DNA of 14,277 nt. Origin: an uncultured Erysipelotrichaceae bacterium (GTDB taxonomy: Bacteria; Bacillota_I; Bacilli_A; Erysipelotrichales; Coprobacillaceae). Position numbers and translations under genes: made by a program. Under the pieces are notes generated by a model that was not told where the DNA came from, made no database searches, and worked only from the letters and a program-made list of their open reading frames with translations. Shown here in pieces: positions 1-7,705 of the stretch. The stretch lies in contig UPXV01000046.1 in NCBI GenBank assembly GCA_900538465.1, positions 1 through 14,277 of the forward strand, written 5' to 3'. Each line of letters begins with the position of its first letter. Position 1 is the stretch's first letter.

Positions 1-45
1 TATGTTTTAAAAAAAGAAACATACAATGTGATTGGGTGATCATAT

Positions 46-528
46 ATGATTTATATCATAACAATTATTGAATTTATTTTAGGTGCATTGTTACATTTTG
101 GATATGATTTCTTTCCTTATCCTATAGTTGGTATTATAGCACCAGTGAATGAAAGTATTTTTGAACATTTAAAGCTTGTTTTATATCCGATGTTATTTGT
201 TAGTTTAATTGTTTGGTATCGATATAAAAATAAAGATTTATCATTTTTAAGTGCTATTGTTATAAGTATCATTGTTGGAATATTAAGTGTTGTTTTGATT
301 TATTATTTCTATCATAGTGGTTTAGGAATAGAAAGTTTATGGTTAGATATTTTCTTGTTGTTGGTGAGTATTTTTATTGGAAATATGTCTTTTTATTGGG
401 TAAAGATTCATCATATCCAGTGGCCTATGAAGATAAGTTTTGCAATCATTTTGATTTTGATAATACTATTTACTTTTTGGACTTTCTTGCCACCGGATTT
501 ACCATTATTTATTGATTATAGTATGTAA
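46..528 (+). CDS. DUF6512-like integral membrane protein
   Basis: A 160-residue, very hydrophobic protein with about five predicted membrane segments (roughly residues 1-20, 44-60, 66-90, 96-115 and 127-148). A conserved-looking motif, PVNESIFEHLK (residues 33-43), lies just after the first segment. That motif and the overall size recall the DUF6512 family of small Firmicute membrane proteins, whose function is unknown; the assignment is from memory of the motif, not from a search. The start ATG follows a GGGTGA ribosome binding site at 34-39. The gene is convergent with pepF and shares the hairpin between them. No promoter is visible in the 45 bases present, so it may continue an operon lying before the window. 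Confidence 0.75.
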   Translation: MIYIITIIEFILGALLHFGYDFFPYPIVGIIAPVNESIFEHLKLVLYPMLFVSLIVWYRYKNKDLSFLSAIVISIIVGILSVVLIYYFYHSGLGIESLWLDIFLLLVSIFIGNMSFYWVKIHHIQWPMKISFAIILILIILFTFWTFLPPDLPLFIDYSM

Positions 529-554
529 AAAGAGCAGCTTCAATGAGCTGCTCT
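527..554 (-). terminator. Intrinsic terminator of pepF, probably bidirectional
   Basis: A perfect 9-bp inverted repeat, AGAGCAGCT / AGCTGCTCT (531-539 and 546-554), has a 6-base loop. Read on the minus strand it is followed by TTTTT. The stem starts inside the pepF stop codon and the T-tract overlaps the stop of the upstream convergent gene, so one hairpin probably ends both transcripts. Confidence 0.85.
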
Positions 555-2319
555 AAATAATTTCTTCAAATTCATTTAAAATACTTTCAAAATAATGGAA
601 TGCATCATCATACAATTGATCATCTAAAGGATCAACCAAAGCATCTTTTAATAAATCTACAGGATCCTTGCTGCCACCAGCTTTTAAGAAGTTAAGATAA
701 GCTTCTTTTTGTTTTTCATCACCATTTAAAATACGTGAAACAATAGCTAAAGCAACAGTCATTCCTAAAGTGTATTTATAGACATAGTAATTATAATAGA
801 AGTGTGGAATATAGAAACAAGAATGACCAACATATTCATCCATTGTGACATCTTTACCAAAATATTCAGCATTCTTTTGATAATATAAGTCAGTTATCAT
901 TTGAGCCGACATTGGTTTTCCTTCTTTTGCCCAAGTGTGTAAAATATGTTCAAAATCAGCGTACATAGGTTGTCTAAAAATCAAGCCCACACAATTTTCT
1001 AATAATTCATATAAGAAATAAGCTTTTTCTTCTTGAGATGTTGCATGTTCTAACATATAGTTAATCAAAAGTGTTTCATTGACTGTTGAAGCCACTTCTG
1101 CCACAAAGATACGATAATCACAATGAATAGGAGATTGATTTTGACATGAAAGATAAGTATGTGCACTATGACCTAATTCATGAATCATAGTTGATAATGA
1201 ATTATAATCACCAATGAAGTTCATAAGAATATAAGGATTAGTATCATAACATCCACTTGAATAAGCTCCAACACGCTTACCACTATGAGGATAGTAATCA
1301 ATCCATCTTTCATTACGAGCTTTTTTGATAATATCAACATAATCTTCACCAAAGACTTTCACAACATCTAAGATAATATCAAAACATTCTTCAATCGTAT
1401 ATTTTTTGGTTTCAAATTCAATTAAAGGAACACTTAAATCATAGTTATACATAGGTTCTAAATTTAATTTTTTCTTTTTTAAAGCATTATAACGATGAAA
1501 TAATGGTCGATATTGTTGATTGGCTTTTTCTAAAATTTTAAAGAATAATGATGTTGGAACATTATCATCAAAAAGACTAGCCTCTAATGGTCCATCAAAT
1601 TTTTTAACATCAGCATAAAAAGCATCTTTTTTCATAACTCCAGATAATGTTGCAGCAAAAACATTTTCAAAACGTTTATATTCTTTAAAGAAATTATGGT
1701 AAGCTTCTTTTCTGACTTGTGGATCTTTGTTTTTAAGAAATTCAGTTAAAGTTGCACTGTTTAAGAATTTCTCTTCACCATCAACATGTACAGGATCAAA
1801 ATCCAGTCGAAAAGCATCAAAAACTTGTGATGAAAGATCAGATATAGATGATGTTTTAGAAATCAAAGTTTCCATTTCTTGAGATAAAACATGTTTCTTT
1901 TGACGTAAGATTTCTTGAATTGAGTAACGATAATCAGCTAATCTTTCATCTTTTAAAAATGTCAGAATATCATCACTCTTTTCAATCATCATAACAGTAT
2001 AAAAATCAAGTGCAGATGAAACTTGATCATAAAATGATAAAATAGCTGCATACATTGTTTGATAGTCTTGATTATGAGGTTCAACATCACAATTCAAATG
2101 AGCAAAACAATGTAATTTTTGAATATAACGTGATAATAAAATATAATCTTCATGAAATTTAAGGAAATGAGAAACATCATCTAAAAAACAATCTTTTTGT
2201 TGAAGTAAAGTTTTTAATAAGTCTTTTGCTTTTTCTAAATCTTGATAGTATTCTTCATGTGTTTTATAAATAGAGGATAAATCCCATGTATATTTTTCTT
2301 GAATCGTTGTTCTTTCCAT
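553..2319 (-). CDS. pepF: Oligoendopeptidase F (M3B family zinc metallopeptidase)
   Basis: This 588-residue protein has the usual length of PepF enzymes, cytoplasmic zinc metallopeptidases of family M3 that cut short peptides. The zinc site is intact: HELGH at residues 380-384 gives two histidine ligands and the catalytic glutamate, and E408 in the context FVAEVASTVNE is the expected third ligand. The motif GAYSSG...NPYILMNF before it and a C-terminal region with many Tyr and His residues also fit the family. The start is supported by AAGGAGG eight bases upstream. The gene has its own promoter and terminator, so it is probably transcribed alone. Its role is likely peptide turnover or nutrition; the in vivo substrate cannot be told from sequence. 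Confidence 0.95.
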   Translation of the reverse strand: MERTTIQEKYTWDLSSIYKTHEEYYQDLEKAKDLLKTLLQQKDCFLDDVSHFLKFHEDYILLSRYIQKLHCFAHLNCDVEPHNQDYQTMYAAILSFYDQVSSALDFYTVMMIEKSDDILTFLKDERLADYRYSIQEILRQKKHVLSQEMETLISKTSSISDLSSQVFDAFRLDFDPVHVDGEEKFLNSATLTEFLKNKDPQVRKEAYHNFFKEYKRFENVFAATLSGVMKKDAFYADVKKFDGPLEASLFDDNVPTSLFFKILEKANQQYRPLFHRYNALKKKKLNLEPMYNYDLSVPLIEFETKKYTIEECFDIILDVVKVFGEDYVDIIKKARNERWIDYYPHSGKRVGAYSSGCYDTNPYILMNFIGDYNSLSTMIHELGHSAHTYLSCQNQSPIHCDYRIFVAEVASTVNETLLINYMLEHATSQEEKAYFLYELLENCVGLIFRQPMYADFEHILHTWAKEGKPMSAQMITDLYYQKNAEYFGKDVTMDEYVGHSCFYIPHFYYNYYVYKYTLGMTVALAIVSRILNGDEKQKEAYLNFLKAGGSKDPVDLLKDALVDPLDDQLYDDAFHYFESILNEFEEII

Positions 2320-2341
2320 AAATTGCCTCCTTAATATCTAT

Positions 2342-2370
2342 ATGATATGTCTTTGCTTCATGATTGTCAA
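2342..2370 (-). promoter_or_regulatory. Sigma-A type promoter of pepF
   Basis: On the minus strand, TTGACA (2365-2370) and TATCAT (2342-2347) are separated by exactly 17 bases. This is close to consensus and lies about 22 bases before the pepF start codon. Confidence 0.8.
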
Positions 2371-2381
2371 TGAAGAGACTT

Positions 2382-2413
2382 AAAAAAAACACTCCTATGC
2401 ATGAAAGAGTGTT
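2382..2413 (-). terminator. Intrinsic terminator overlapping the end of the preceding minus-strand gene
   Basis: On the minus strand, AACACTC (2407-2413) pairs with GAGTGTT (2388-2394), followed by a run of eight T. The stop codon of the membrane-protein gene lies in the 12-base loop, so the last codons form the ascending arm. Confidence 0.75.
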
Positions 2414-2766
2414 AACCAAAAACATATTGAAATTATTGTTAATAATGGAGAGATAAATATTTTTTTATGGAGACTTAAGGCTTGGTAATAATAAAATGTG
2501 AGAATTGATAAGACAATAGCAAAAAGGAAACATATGTAGAACATAACATTATAAGGTATAGGTAACTTTGTAATATGACCAACTTGTAAAAGTGTAAACA
2601 TGGCACATATTTGCAAGATAAATCTTATACAATATCTTTTCTTTAAAGAAAGTGATGACCTTGTGTTTACCAATATAAAATCAGTTAAAGGATAACCAAG
2701 AATATTCATAAAAGTGATAGTCGCAACATATACTAACAAAAAAGCACCAATTAAACTACAAATCAT
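2395..2766 (-). CDS. Four-helix membrane protein of unknown function
   Basis: I do not recognise this 123-residue protein. It has about four hydrophobic segments (roughly residues 1-23, 43-63, 70-93 and 100-121). A basic loop (SLSLKKRYCIR) follows the first, and HITKLPIPYN lies before the third. An in-frame ATG exists 51 bases further upstream at 2817. I chose the start at 2766 because it is preceded by GGGGTGG at 5-base spacing and follows an extended -10 promoter at 2785-2793, whereas the longer form would begin upstream of that promoter. It lies between rpsT and pepF, each separately terminated, so the neighbours give no functional clue. Confidence 0.65.
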   Translation of the reverse strand: MICSLIGAFLLVYVATITFMNILGYPLTDFILVNTRSSLSLKKRYCIRFILQICAMFTLLQVGHITKLPIPYNVMFYICFLFAIVLSILTFYYYQALSLHKKIFISPLLTIISICFWLTLFHA

Positions 2767-2784
2767 TTTTCCACCCCGTTTATG

Positions 2785-2793
2785 ATTATAGCA
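2785..2793 (-). promoter_or_regulatory. Extended -10 promoter of the membrane-protein gene
   Basis: On the minus strand the sequence TGCTATAAT is a perfect -10 hexamer with the extended TG. A TTGACA lies upstream (2812-2817), but at 21 bases it is too far for a standard -35, so recognition probably relies on the extended -10. Confidence 0.6.
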
Positions 2794-2817
2794 AATCAGT
2801 GATAAAGAAATTGTCAA

Positions 2818-2853
2818 AATAAAAACTCTATCACATATTAAGCGATAGAGTTT
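2818..2853 (-). terminator. Intrinsic terminator of rpsT
   Basis: On the minus strand, AAACTCTATC (2844-2853) pairs perfectly over 10 bp with GATAGAGTTT (2823-2832), followed by a T-rich tail. The rpsT stop codon lies in the 11-base loop, so the final codons of the gene form the stem. Confidence 0.85.
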
Positions 2854-3101
2854 ACTAATTTAGATAATCTTGATTTTTGTCTGCTTGCATAGTTCTTATG
2901 ATGAATTCCTTTGCTTACAGAAGCATCTAATTTAGATGCAGCAACATTGTAAGCAGCGATAGCAGCTTCTTTATTACCAGCTTCAACTTCAGCTCTTACT
3001 TTTTTAATTGCTGTTTTTAAAGCACTTTTATAAGAATTGTTGATTTCGCGTTTTTTGTTATCATTTTTATAACGTTTAATTTGTTGTTTCATGTTTGCCA
3101 T
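2838..3101 (-). CDS. rpsT: 30S ribosomal protein S20
   Basis: This 87-residue, lysine/arginine-rich protein matches S20 in length and pattern. It starts MANMKQQIKR, has the basic region NDNKKREINNSYKSALKTAIKKV, an alanine-rich middle helix, and the C-terminal signature GIHHKNYASRQKSRL. S20 binds 16S rRNA early in assembly of the small ribosomal subunit. A GTG nine bases upstream is in frame, but it is part of the GAGGTG ribosome binding site, so the ATG at 3101 is the start. The gene is divergent from gpr, as in Bacillus, where rpsT lies next to gpr-spoIIP. It has its own promoter and terminator. Confidence 0.97.
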   Translation of the reverse strand: MANMKQQIKRYKNDNKKREINNSYKSALKTAIKKVRAEVEAGNKEAAIAAYNVAASKLDASVSKGIHHKNYASRQKSRLSKLVNSIA

Positions 3102-3134
3102 TTTATTCACCTCGCTTTTATCTTTCGCCTAGTT

Positions 3135-3163
3135 ATTCTATCAAAAATAGACGATAAATGCAA
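3135..3163 (-). promoter_or_regulatory. Promoter of rpsT
   Basis: On the minus strand, TTGCAT (3158-3163) and TAGAAT (3135-3140) are 17 bases apart, and TGA directly precedes the -10 (extended TG). The 5' leader would be only about 25-30 bases. Confidence 0.7.
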
Positions 3164-3222
3164 TGTTTTATTAACAAATGATTATATTTTTTTTATTTGT
3201 CAATGATTATTGTGGTGAGAAC

Positions 3223-4191
3223 ATGAAAAAATATTATACACGTAGTGACTTAGCTATTGAATCTTTGGCCCATGCAACAAAGGATAAAGACTATAAACAT
3301 AGTGAAAAAAAGGATGGAAATATAACGATTGAAACCTTTGAGATTTTACAGACCAGTGAGCATTATCCTCATGAAGTAGGACAATATGTTGAAATCAGTT
3401 TTCCAGATTATCAGGATGTTTCCATTATATCTCAACATTTTGAAAAACAATTATCATCATTTATTAAATCCAAAACACATAAAATAGATCCATTGATTCT
3501 TTTTGTTGGTTTAGGCAATGAAACATTAACCAGTGATGCAATAGGACCAAGAACCTTAAAACATCTTCGTGCAACACATCATTATCCACTCGATGAACGT
3601 CATCAAAATCAGTATTATGATTGTATGTGTTTAGCACCTGGAGTCATGGCTCATACAGGGATGGAAACAGCGGATATTATTCAATGTTTAGTCAATGAAT
3701 TTCATCCTGATTTGATTATTGCGATAGATGCTTTATGTGCACAAAGTTATGAAAAAATTTGTCATGTGATTCAAATGAATAACGTAGGGATTTATCCTGG
3801 AAGTGGAATTGGAAATCATCGCAAAAGTATAACAGAAGCTTCTATGGGAGTGCCAGTCATAGCAATCGGTGTTCCTACGGTTATCCATGTTTCCAGTTTG
3901 GTAAGTGATGTTTATAATTTATTAGAAGGATATTTTAAAGAATCTTTAGATCCTTCTACTGCTTTAAAGGTAGGCAAAAGAAAACGTTATGAAGGACGCT
4001 TAAATGAAGTTCAAAGGCGTTTGATATTAGGTGAAATAGGGCAATTGGATGAACAAAAGAGAATACAATTATTAAATGAAGTTTTAAATCCAATTGAAAG
4101 TCAATTTGTGATGAGTGATAAACAAATAGATTTTGATATAGAAATGATTTCTAAGATTCTATCTACAAGTATTAATCATTTAAGATATTAA
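3223..4191 (+). CDS. gpr: Germination protease GPR (spore protease, A25 family)
   Basis: This 322-residue zymogen protease degrades small acid-soluble spore proteins when a spore germinates; in Bacillus it is made in the forespore. Conserved blocks are clear: VGLGNETLTSDAIGPR, LAPGVMAHTGMETADI, IAIDALCA, GSGIGNHRK and GVPVIAIGVPTVI. D105 and D169 correspond to the two aspartates implicated in catalysis in B. megaterium GPR. The N-terminal motif YTRSDLAIE resembles the zymogen self-cleavage site (cut after D), predicting a 9-residue propeptide versus 15 in B. megaterium. An in-frame ATG at 3178 gives 15 extra residues unlike GPR; I preferred 3223, preceded by GTGGTGAG. A sigma-G promoter would be expected, but I could not identify one with confidence. 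Confidence 0.95.
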   Translation: MKKYYTRSDLAIESLAHATKDKDYKHSEKKDGNITIETFEILQTSEHYPHEVGQYVEISFPDYQDVSIISQHFEKQLSSFIKSKTHKIDPLILFVGLGNETLTSDAIGPRTLKHLRATHHYPLDERHQNQYYDCMCLAPGVMAHTGMETADIIQCLVNEFHPDLIIAIDALCAQSYEKICHVIQMNNVGIYPGSGIGNHRKSITEASMGVPVIAIGVPTVIHVSSLVSDVYNLLEGYFKESLDPSTALKVGKRKRYEGRLNEVQRRLILGEIGQLDEQKRIQLLNEVLNPIESQFVMSDKQIDFDIEMISKILSTSINHLRY

Positions 4192-4215
4192 GGTGTACTA
4201 AAAACACCTTTTTTT
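4191..4215 (+). terminator. Intrinsic terminator after gpr
   Basis: AGGTGT (4191-4196) pairs with ACACCT (4204-4209), followed by a run of seven T. The first base of the stem is the last base of the gpr stop codon. It separates gpr from spoIIP, suggesting that the two are transcribed separately. Confidence 0.8.
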
Positions 4216-4253
4216 GCATATGATTTGATGTATAGTGGTAGGTGATGAGAGAG

Positions 4254-4967
4254 ATGAATAATAATTTGAAGATTGTGATTAAGGTGATTATTGTCATAGT
4301 GATATTAGTCAATCTTCCTTATCAAAAAGTCTTTAGTGAAAATATTGAGAATGTTGCTGCAACTTTAACATCTTCTCCTATAAAGAAACAATCCAATGGA
4401 AAGTCAATTTATATTTATAACACACATCAAGGTGAAAAGTATGCAACAAATTCAGTCAAAGAAGGGAGCAAATATTTGATGCAATTATTAGAACAAAGAG
4501 GTTATGATGTCGACTATGAAACAACTGATTTTGAATTGTATAAGACAAAAAATCATATTGATTATGCGTATTCTTATACTGTTTCAAAGAAATATTTAAA
4601 CAATGCAATTACAAAACATGGTGGAGGATATGATTTGGTTATTGATTTTCATAGAGATTCTGTTAAAAAATCATTATCCACAATTACTGTTGATGGAAAA
4701 GATTATGCAAAATTAATGTTTGTTGTTGGAAAAGGAAGTGGCAATTATCCAGCTGTTAATAAAAGCTGTGAAAAAATGGCATCACTTTTAAATCAAAAAA
4801 TACCTAAAATATGTCGAGGAGTCTATTTAAAACAAAGTCATTATAATCAAGGAGTCACAAAAAACATGGTTTTAATAGAAGTAGGAGCAAACGAAAACAC
4901 ATTTGAAGAAGTCAAAAATTCATTGAATATATTATCTGTTGTAATTGATGAATATTTAAGTGCATGA
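4254..4967 (+). CDS. spoIIP: Stage II sporulation protein P (peptidoglycan hydrolase)
   Basis: SpoIIP is a membrane-anchored cell-wall amidase/endopeptidase that works with SpoIID and SpoIIM during septal thinning and engulfment. This protein has an N-terminal membrane anchor (about residues 5-22), a short linker, and the amidase core. The family motifs are present: IYIYNTHQGE (H58, E61), DLVIDFHRDS (H133) and VLIEVGANENT (E209). At 237 residues it is much shorter than B. subtilis SpoIIP (about 400) because the region between anchor and catalytic domain is nearly absent. A GTG at 4242 and an ATG at 4245 are in frame, but both lie in the AGGTGA ribosome binding site, which is spaced correctly (8 bases) for ATG 4254. 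It follows gpr, as in Bacillus, and overlaps the next gene by ATGA. Confidence 0.93.
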   Translation: MNNNLKIVIKVIIVIVILVNLPYQKVFSENIENVAATLTSSPIKKQSNGKSIYIYNTHQGEKYATNSVKEGSKYLMQLLEQRGYDVDYETTDFELYKTKNHIDYAYSYTVSKKYLNNAITKHGGGYDLVIDFHRDSVKKSLSTITVDGKDYAKLMFVVGKGSGNYPAVNKSCEKMASLLNQKIPKICRGVYLKQSHYNQGVTKNMVLIEVGANENTFEEVKNSLNILSVVIDEYLSA

Positions 4968-5263
4968 AACAATTTGTGACAGATTTATGTTTAGCATTAC
5001 TTCTGATATGTGTTATCTCTATCTTTTTTGGAGATTATAATGTTTCTCAAACAATGTTTCAAAGATCTATTGATCAATTTGAAGAACAAGTTTCAACGGG
5101 TCAGGAAGTTGAAACACATCAAATAACATTACAGGATTCTTCAGATAATCATGTGTCATCATTGTTGAAAACAATAAGTGATGTTTGTATTCAAGTGATT
5201 CAATTTATTGTTTTGATTTTCTCTAATTTTATTAGTATGATTTTAACTGTTATGGTATACTAA
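4964..5263 (+). CDS. Small two-helix membrane protein, positional counterpart of YqxA
   Basis: A 99-residue protein with an N-terminal membrane segment (about residues 5-22), a polar acidic/glutamine-rich middle (24-68) and a long hydrophobic C-terminus (about 72-99). The start overlaps the spoIIP stop as ATGA and has no good ribosome binding site, so translation is probably coupled to spoIIP and the two proteins made together in sporulating cells. In B. subtilis the gene after spoIIP is yqxA, a similar-sized membrane protein of unknown function (DUF3679). The position and layout here match, but I cannot demonstrate homology by eye. It could take part in engulfment; this is an inference from context only. 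Confidence 0.75.
   Translation: MKQFVTDLCLALLLICVISIFFGDYNVSQTMFQRSIDQFEEQVSTGQEVETHQITLQDSSDNHVSSLLKTISDVCIQVIQFIVLIFSNFISMILTVMVY
5253..5261 (+). promoter_or_regulatory. Candidate extended -10 promoter of fmt
   Basis: TGGTATACT (extended TG plus TATACT) lies at the very end of the preceding gene and runs into its stop codon, about 25 bases before the fmt start. No clear -35 is seen. It would let the housekeeping fmt gene be expressed independently of the sporulation genes before it. Confidence 0.5.
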
Positions 5264-5285
5264 TAAAGAAAGAGAGTTGGTAGAA

Positions 5286-6239
5286 ATGAATGAAAAAAGA
5301 ATTGTCTTTATGGGAACAGCGTCTTTTTCTTTGGCTGTTTTAAAGATGTTAATTGAAGAAAAATATAATGTTGTGGGTGTTGTTTCACAACCTGATCGTT
5401 ATGTTGGTAGAAAAAAAGTTTTAACCATGCCGGATGTAAAAAAAGAAGCCTTGAAATATGATATTCCAGTGATTCAACCGGTAAAAATTAAAGAAGATTA
5501 TCAGGCGATTATTGATTTAAAGCCAGATTTAATTATTACAGCTGCATATGGACAAATTGTTCCTCAAGCTGTCTTGGATATTCCATCTTTAGGTTGTATT
5601 AATGTTCATGCCTCTTTACTTCCTTTATATCGTGGTGGGGCACCTGTTCATCAATGTATTATTGATGGACAAGAAAAAACAGGCGTGACAATTATGTATA
5701 TGGTGAAAAAGATGGATGCAGGAAATATCATTAGTCAAAAAGAAACACCTATATTGATTGATGATACAGTGGGAACTTTATATGATCGATTAAGTGAATT
5801 GGGTGCTTTGTTACTTAAAGAAACATTACCTTCTATTCTTCTAGGAACAAATGAGAGTTATCCTCAAGATGAAACACGTGTCACATATGCTCCAACTTTA
5901 TCACGTGAAGATGAACGTCTTGATTGGCATAAAAATGCAATAGACATCTATAACAGGGTTAGAGGAACAAATCCTTGGCCAGGAAGTTATACAGTCTACA
6001 AAGGCAAGACAGTTAAAATTTGGGCTGGGAAAGTTCATCAATGTGAAAATGCTATGAAGCATCATGCACATCAAGAAAGTGGAACGATTGTGAAAATCTT
6101 TAAAGATGCTATTGGAGTGAAAGTTGATGATGGTGTTTATTTGATTACAGAGTTTCAATTAGAAGGAAAAAAGAGAATGTCTGTTAAAGATTATTTGAAT
6201 GGACATAATATTTTTGAAGTGGATACAAAATTTGATTAG
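5286..6239 (+). CDS. fmt: Methionyl-tRNA formyltransferase
   Basis: This enzyme formylates the initiator Met-tRNA using 10-formyltetrahydrofolate. The 317-residue length equals the E. coli protein (315). The N-terminal formyltransferase domain starts RIVFMGTASFS and has the folate-binding/catalytic loop INVHASLLPLYRGGAP (N106, H108) and D144 in KKMDAGNI, corresponding to N108, H110 and D146 of E. coli. The C-terminal tRNA-binding domain contains NPWPGSYT and ends EFQLEGKKRMSVKDYLNG. A TTG at 5277 is in frame, but ATG 5286 is a better start after AGAGAG. Its usual partners def, priA and rsmB are not adjacent; it instead follows spoIIP and a small membrane gene. A separate promoter and terminator are likely. 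Confidence 0.97.
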   Translation: MNEKRIVFMGTASFSLAVLKMLIEEKYNVVGVVSQPDRYVGRKKVLTMPDVKKEALKYDIPVIQPVKIKEDYQAIIDLKPDLIITAAYGQIVPQAVLDIPSLGCINVHASLLPLYRGGAPVHQCIIDGQEKTGVTIMYMVKKMDAGNIISQKETPILIDDTVGTLYDRLSELGALLLKETLPSILLGTNESYPQDETRVTYAPTLSREDERLDWHKNAIDIYNRVRGTNPWPGSYTVYKGKTVKIWAGKVHQCENAMKHHAHQESGTIVKIFKDAIGVKVDDGVYLITEFQLEGKKRMSVKDYLNGHNIFEVDTKFD

Positions 6240-6265
6240 AAGATGATTTTTTCATCTTCTTTTTT
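6238..6265 (+). terminator. Intrinsic terminator of fmt
   Basis: A perfect 9-bp stem, AGAAGATGA / TCATCTTCT (6238-6246 and 6252-6260), has a TTTTT loop and a TTTTT tail. The first two bases belong to the fmt stop codon. Confidence 0.9.
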
Positions 6266-6292
6266 GTTTTCATTTTATGCTTTCTTCATTCA

Positions 6293-6301
6293 TGATATAA
6301 T
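6293..6301 (+). promoter_or_regulatory. Extended -10 promoter of pdp
   Basis: TGATATAAT is a perfect -10 with the extended TG, located 24 bases before the start codon. The -35 region at 17 bases (TTTTAT) is poor. Confidence 0.6.
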
Positions 6302-6324
6302 AAATAATACAAGGAGTGATAAAA

Positions 6325-7626
6325 ATGCGAATGGTTGATTTGATTCAAAAGAAAAGAGATGGATTAGAATTAACAGATGAAGAAATTCATTTTATTATTG
6401 ATGGTTATACAAATGAAAAAATCCCTGATTATCAAATGAGTGCATGGATGATGGCTGTTTGTTTTCAAGGTTTAAACAAACGTGAAACAGCAACGCTCAC
6501 AAAAGAAATGATGCATAGTGGAGATGTCATTGATTTAAGTGCAATTCAAGGAATAAAAGTCGATAAGCACAGTACTGGTGGTGTGGGTGATAAAACATCA
6601 TTGGTATTAGGTCCTATTGTCGCAGCCTGTGGTGTTCCAGTTGCTAAAATGAGTGGACGAGGATTAGGACATACAGGTGGAACTTTGGATAAACTTGAAT
6701 CTATTCCAGGACTATCTATTATGGTAAGTGAAGAAGCTTTTGTGAAACAAGTGAATGATTGTCATTTGGCCATCATTGGTCAAAGTGCACATCTAGATCC
6801 TGCGGATAAGAAAATGTATGCTTTGCGTGATGTCACAGCAACTGTCTCTTGTATCCCTCTTATTGCTTCATCAATTATGTCTAAAAAGTTAGCAGCTGGT
6901 AGTGATGCGATTTTGTTAGATGTGAAATATGGCGATGGAGCATTTATGAAAACAATTGAAGATGCCAAAATTTTAGCTCGTACTATGATTGAAATTGGGG
7001 ATTCTCTTGGTAAAGATACCCGAGCAACAATTTCAAATATGTCACAACCATTAGGAAATGCTATTGGAAATAGTTTAGAAGTGAAAGAAGCTATTGATAC
7101 ATTAAATGGACATGGGCCAGAAGACTTATTAGAATTATGTTTACAAGCTGGAAGTCATATGCTCGTTCAAGCCAAAAAAACAACATCAGAGTTAGAAGCA
7201 AGACAAATGCTTGAAGATGCGATTACAAGTAAAAAAGCAATTCATACATTGTGTGCAATGGTGAAAGCTCAAGGTGGCGATGATGAATATATTAAACATC
7301 CTGAAATGTTTGAAAAAGCCAAGGAGATTATTGAAGTGAAAAGTCCTCAAACTGGTTATGTAAAAGACTTAGAAGCTATGAGTTTAGGCTTGGTCAGTAT
7401 GAAATTAGGTGGTGGACGTCAAACAACAGATGATACGATTGATCATAGCGTTGGTTTGATTTTAAATAAAAAGATTGGTGATTTTGTTAAGAGTGGTGAG
7501 ACACTTCTTTATGTGCATACCAATACTGGATTAAGTGAAGAATTAAAACAAGATATTTTGAATGCCTATCATTTTTCTGAAGAATTTGTTGCAAAACCTA
7601 TCTTAATTGATGAAATCCTTTCATAA
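6325..7626 (+). CDS. pdp: Pyrimidine-nucleoside phosphorylase
   Basis: This cytoplasmic salvage enzyme splits thymidine, deoxyuridine or uridine with phosphate to give the base and (deoxy)ribose-1-phosphate. At 433 residues it matches the Bacillus/Geobacillus enzyme. The phosphate-binding motif KHSTGGVGDKTSL (from K81) and the signature AKMSGRGLGHTGGTLDKLES are intact, followed by the alpha/beta domain and the typical C-terminal MKLGGGRQTTDDTIDHSVGL. The Lys-Thr pair in GDKTSL is typical of the Firmicute group; substrate range between thymidine- and uridine-type enzymes cannot be fixed by eye. A GTG at 6316 is in frame but lies within AAGGAG, the ribosome binding site for ATG 6325. Deo genes are not adjacent. 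It is flanked by its own promoter and hairpin. Confidence 0.95.
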   Translation: MRMVDLIQKKRDGLELTDEEIHFIIDGYTNEKIPDYQMSAWMMAVCFQGLNKRETATLTKEMMHSGDVIDLSAIQGIKVDKHSTGGVGDKTSLVLGPIVAACGVPVAKMSGRGLGHTGGTLDKLESIPGLSIMVSEEAFVKQVNDCHLAIIGQSAHLDPADKKMYALRDVTATVSCIPLIASSIMSKKLAAGSDAILLDVKYGDGAFMKTIEDAKILARTMIEIGDSLGKDTRATISNMSQPLGNAIGNSLEVKEAIDTLNGHGPEDLLELCLQAGSHMLVQAKKTTSELEARQMLEDAITSKKAIHTLCAMVKAQGGDDEYIKHPEMFEKAKEIIEVKSPQTGYVKDLEAMSLGLVSMKLGGGRQTTDDTIDHSVGLILNKKIGDFVKSGETLLYVHTNTGLSEELKQDILNAYHFSEEFVAKPILIDEILS

Positions 7627-7629
7627 TAG

Positions 7630-7664
7630 AAATATCGTTATTACAAATGGTAATAACGATATTT
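7630..7664 (+). terminator. Hairpin after pdp, probable terminator
   Basis: A perfect 15-bp AT-rich inverted repeat (7630-7644 and 7650-7664) has a 5-base loop. The T-tract is short (ATTTTC) and interrupted, although T-rich sequence follows up to 7690. The hairpin is the strongest in the window, but the tail is weaker than that of its neighbours, so termination may be partial. Confidence 0.65.
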
Positions 7665-7705
7665 TCAATATTTGTTTGTTTTTTTTCTTTATTGATAAAT
7701 TCATG

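Noticed and set aside
1..23. Inverted repeat TATGTTT / AAACATA at the window start
   Set aside because: Seven A/T-rich base pairs with no T-run on the plus strand and no view of the upstream gene; it may be the tail of a terminator or chance.
3164..3222. Sigma-G promoter for gpr and sigma-E promoter for spoIIP (4210-4240)
   Set aside because: Both are expected from biology, but the AT-rich sequence gives no match to the consensus elements that I would trust.
5901..6158. Minus-strand open frame inside fmt, and similar ones at 6780-6968, 12204-12431 and 12815-13033
   Set aside because: They lie wholly inside well-supported genes on the other strand, have no ribosome binding site, and encode unusual low-complexity sequence; they are shadows.
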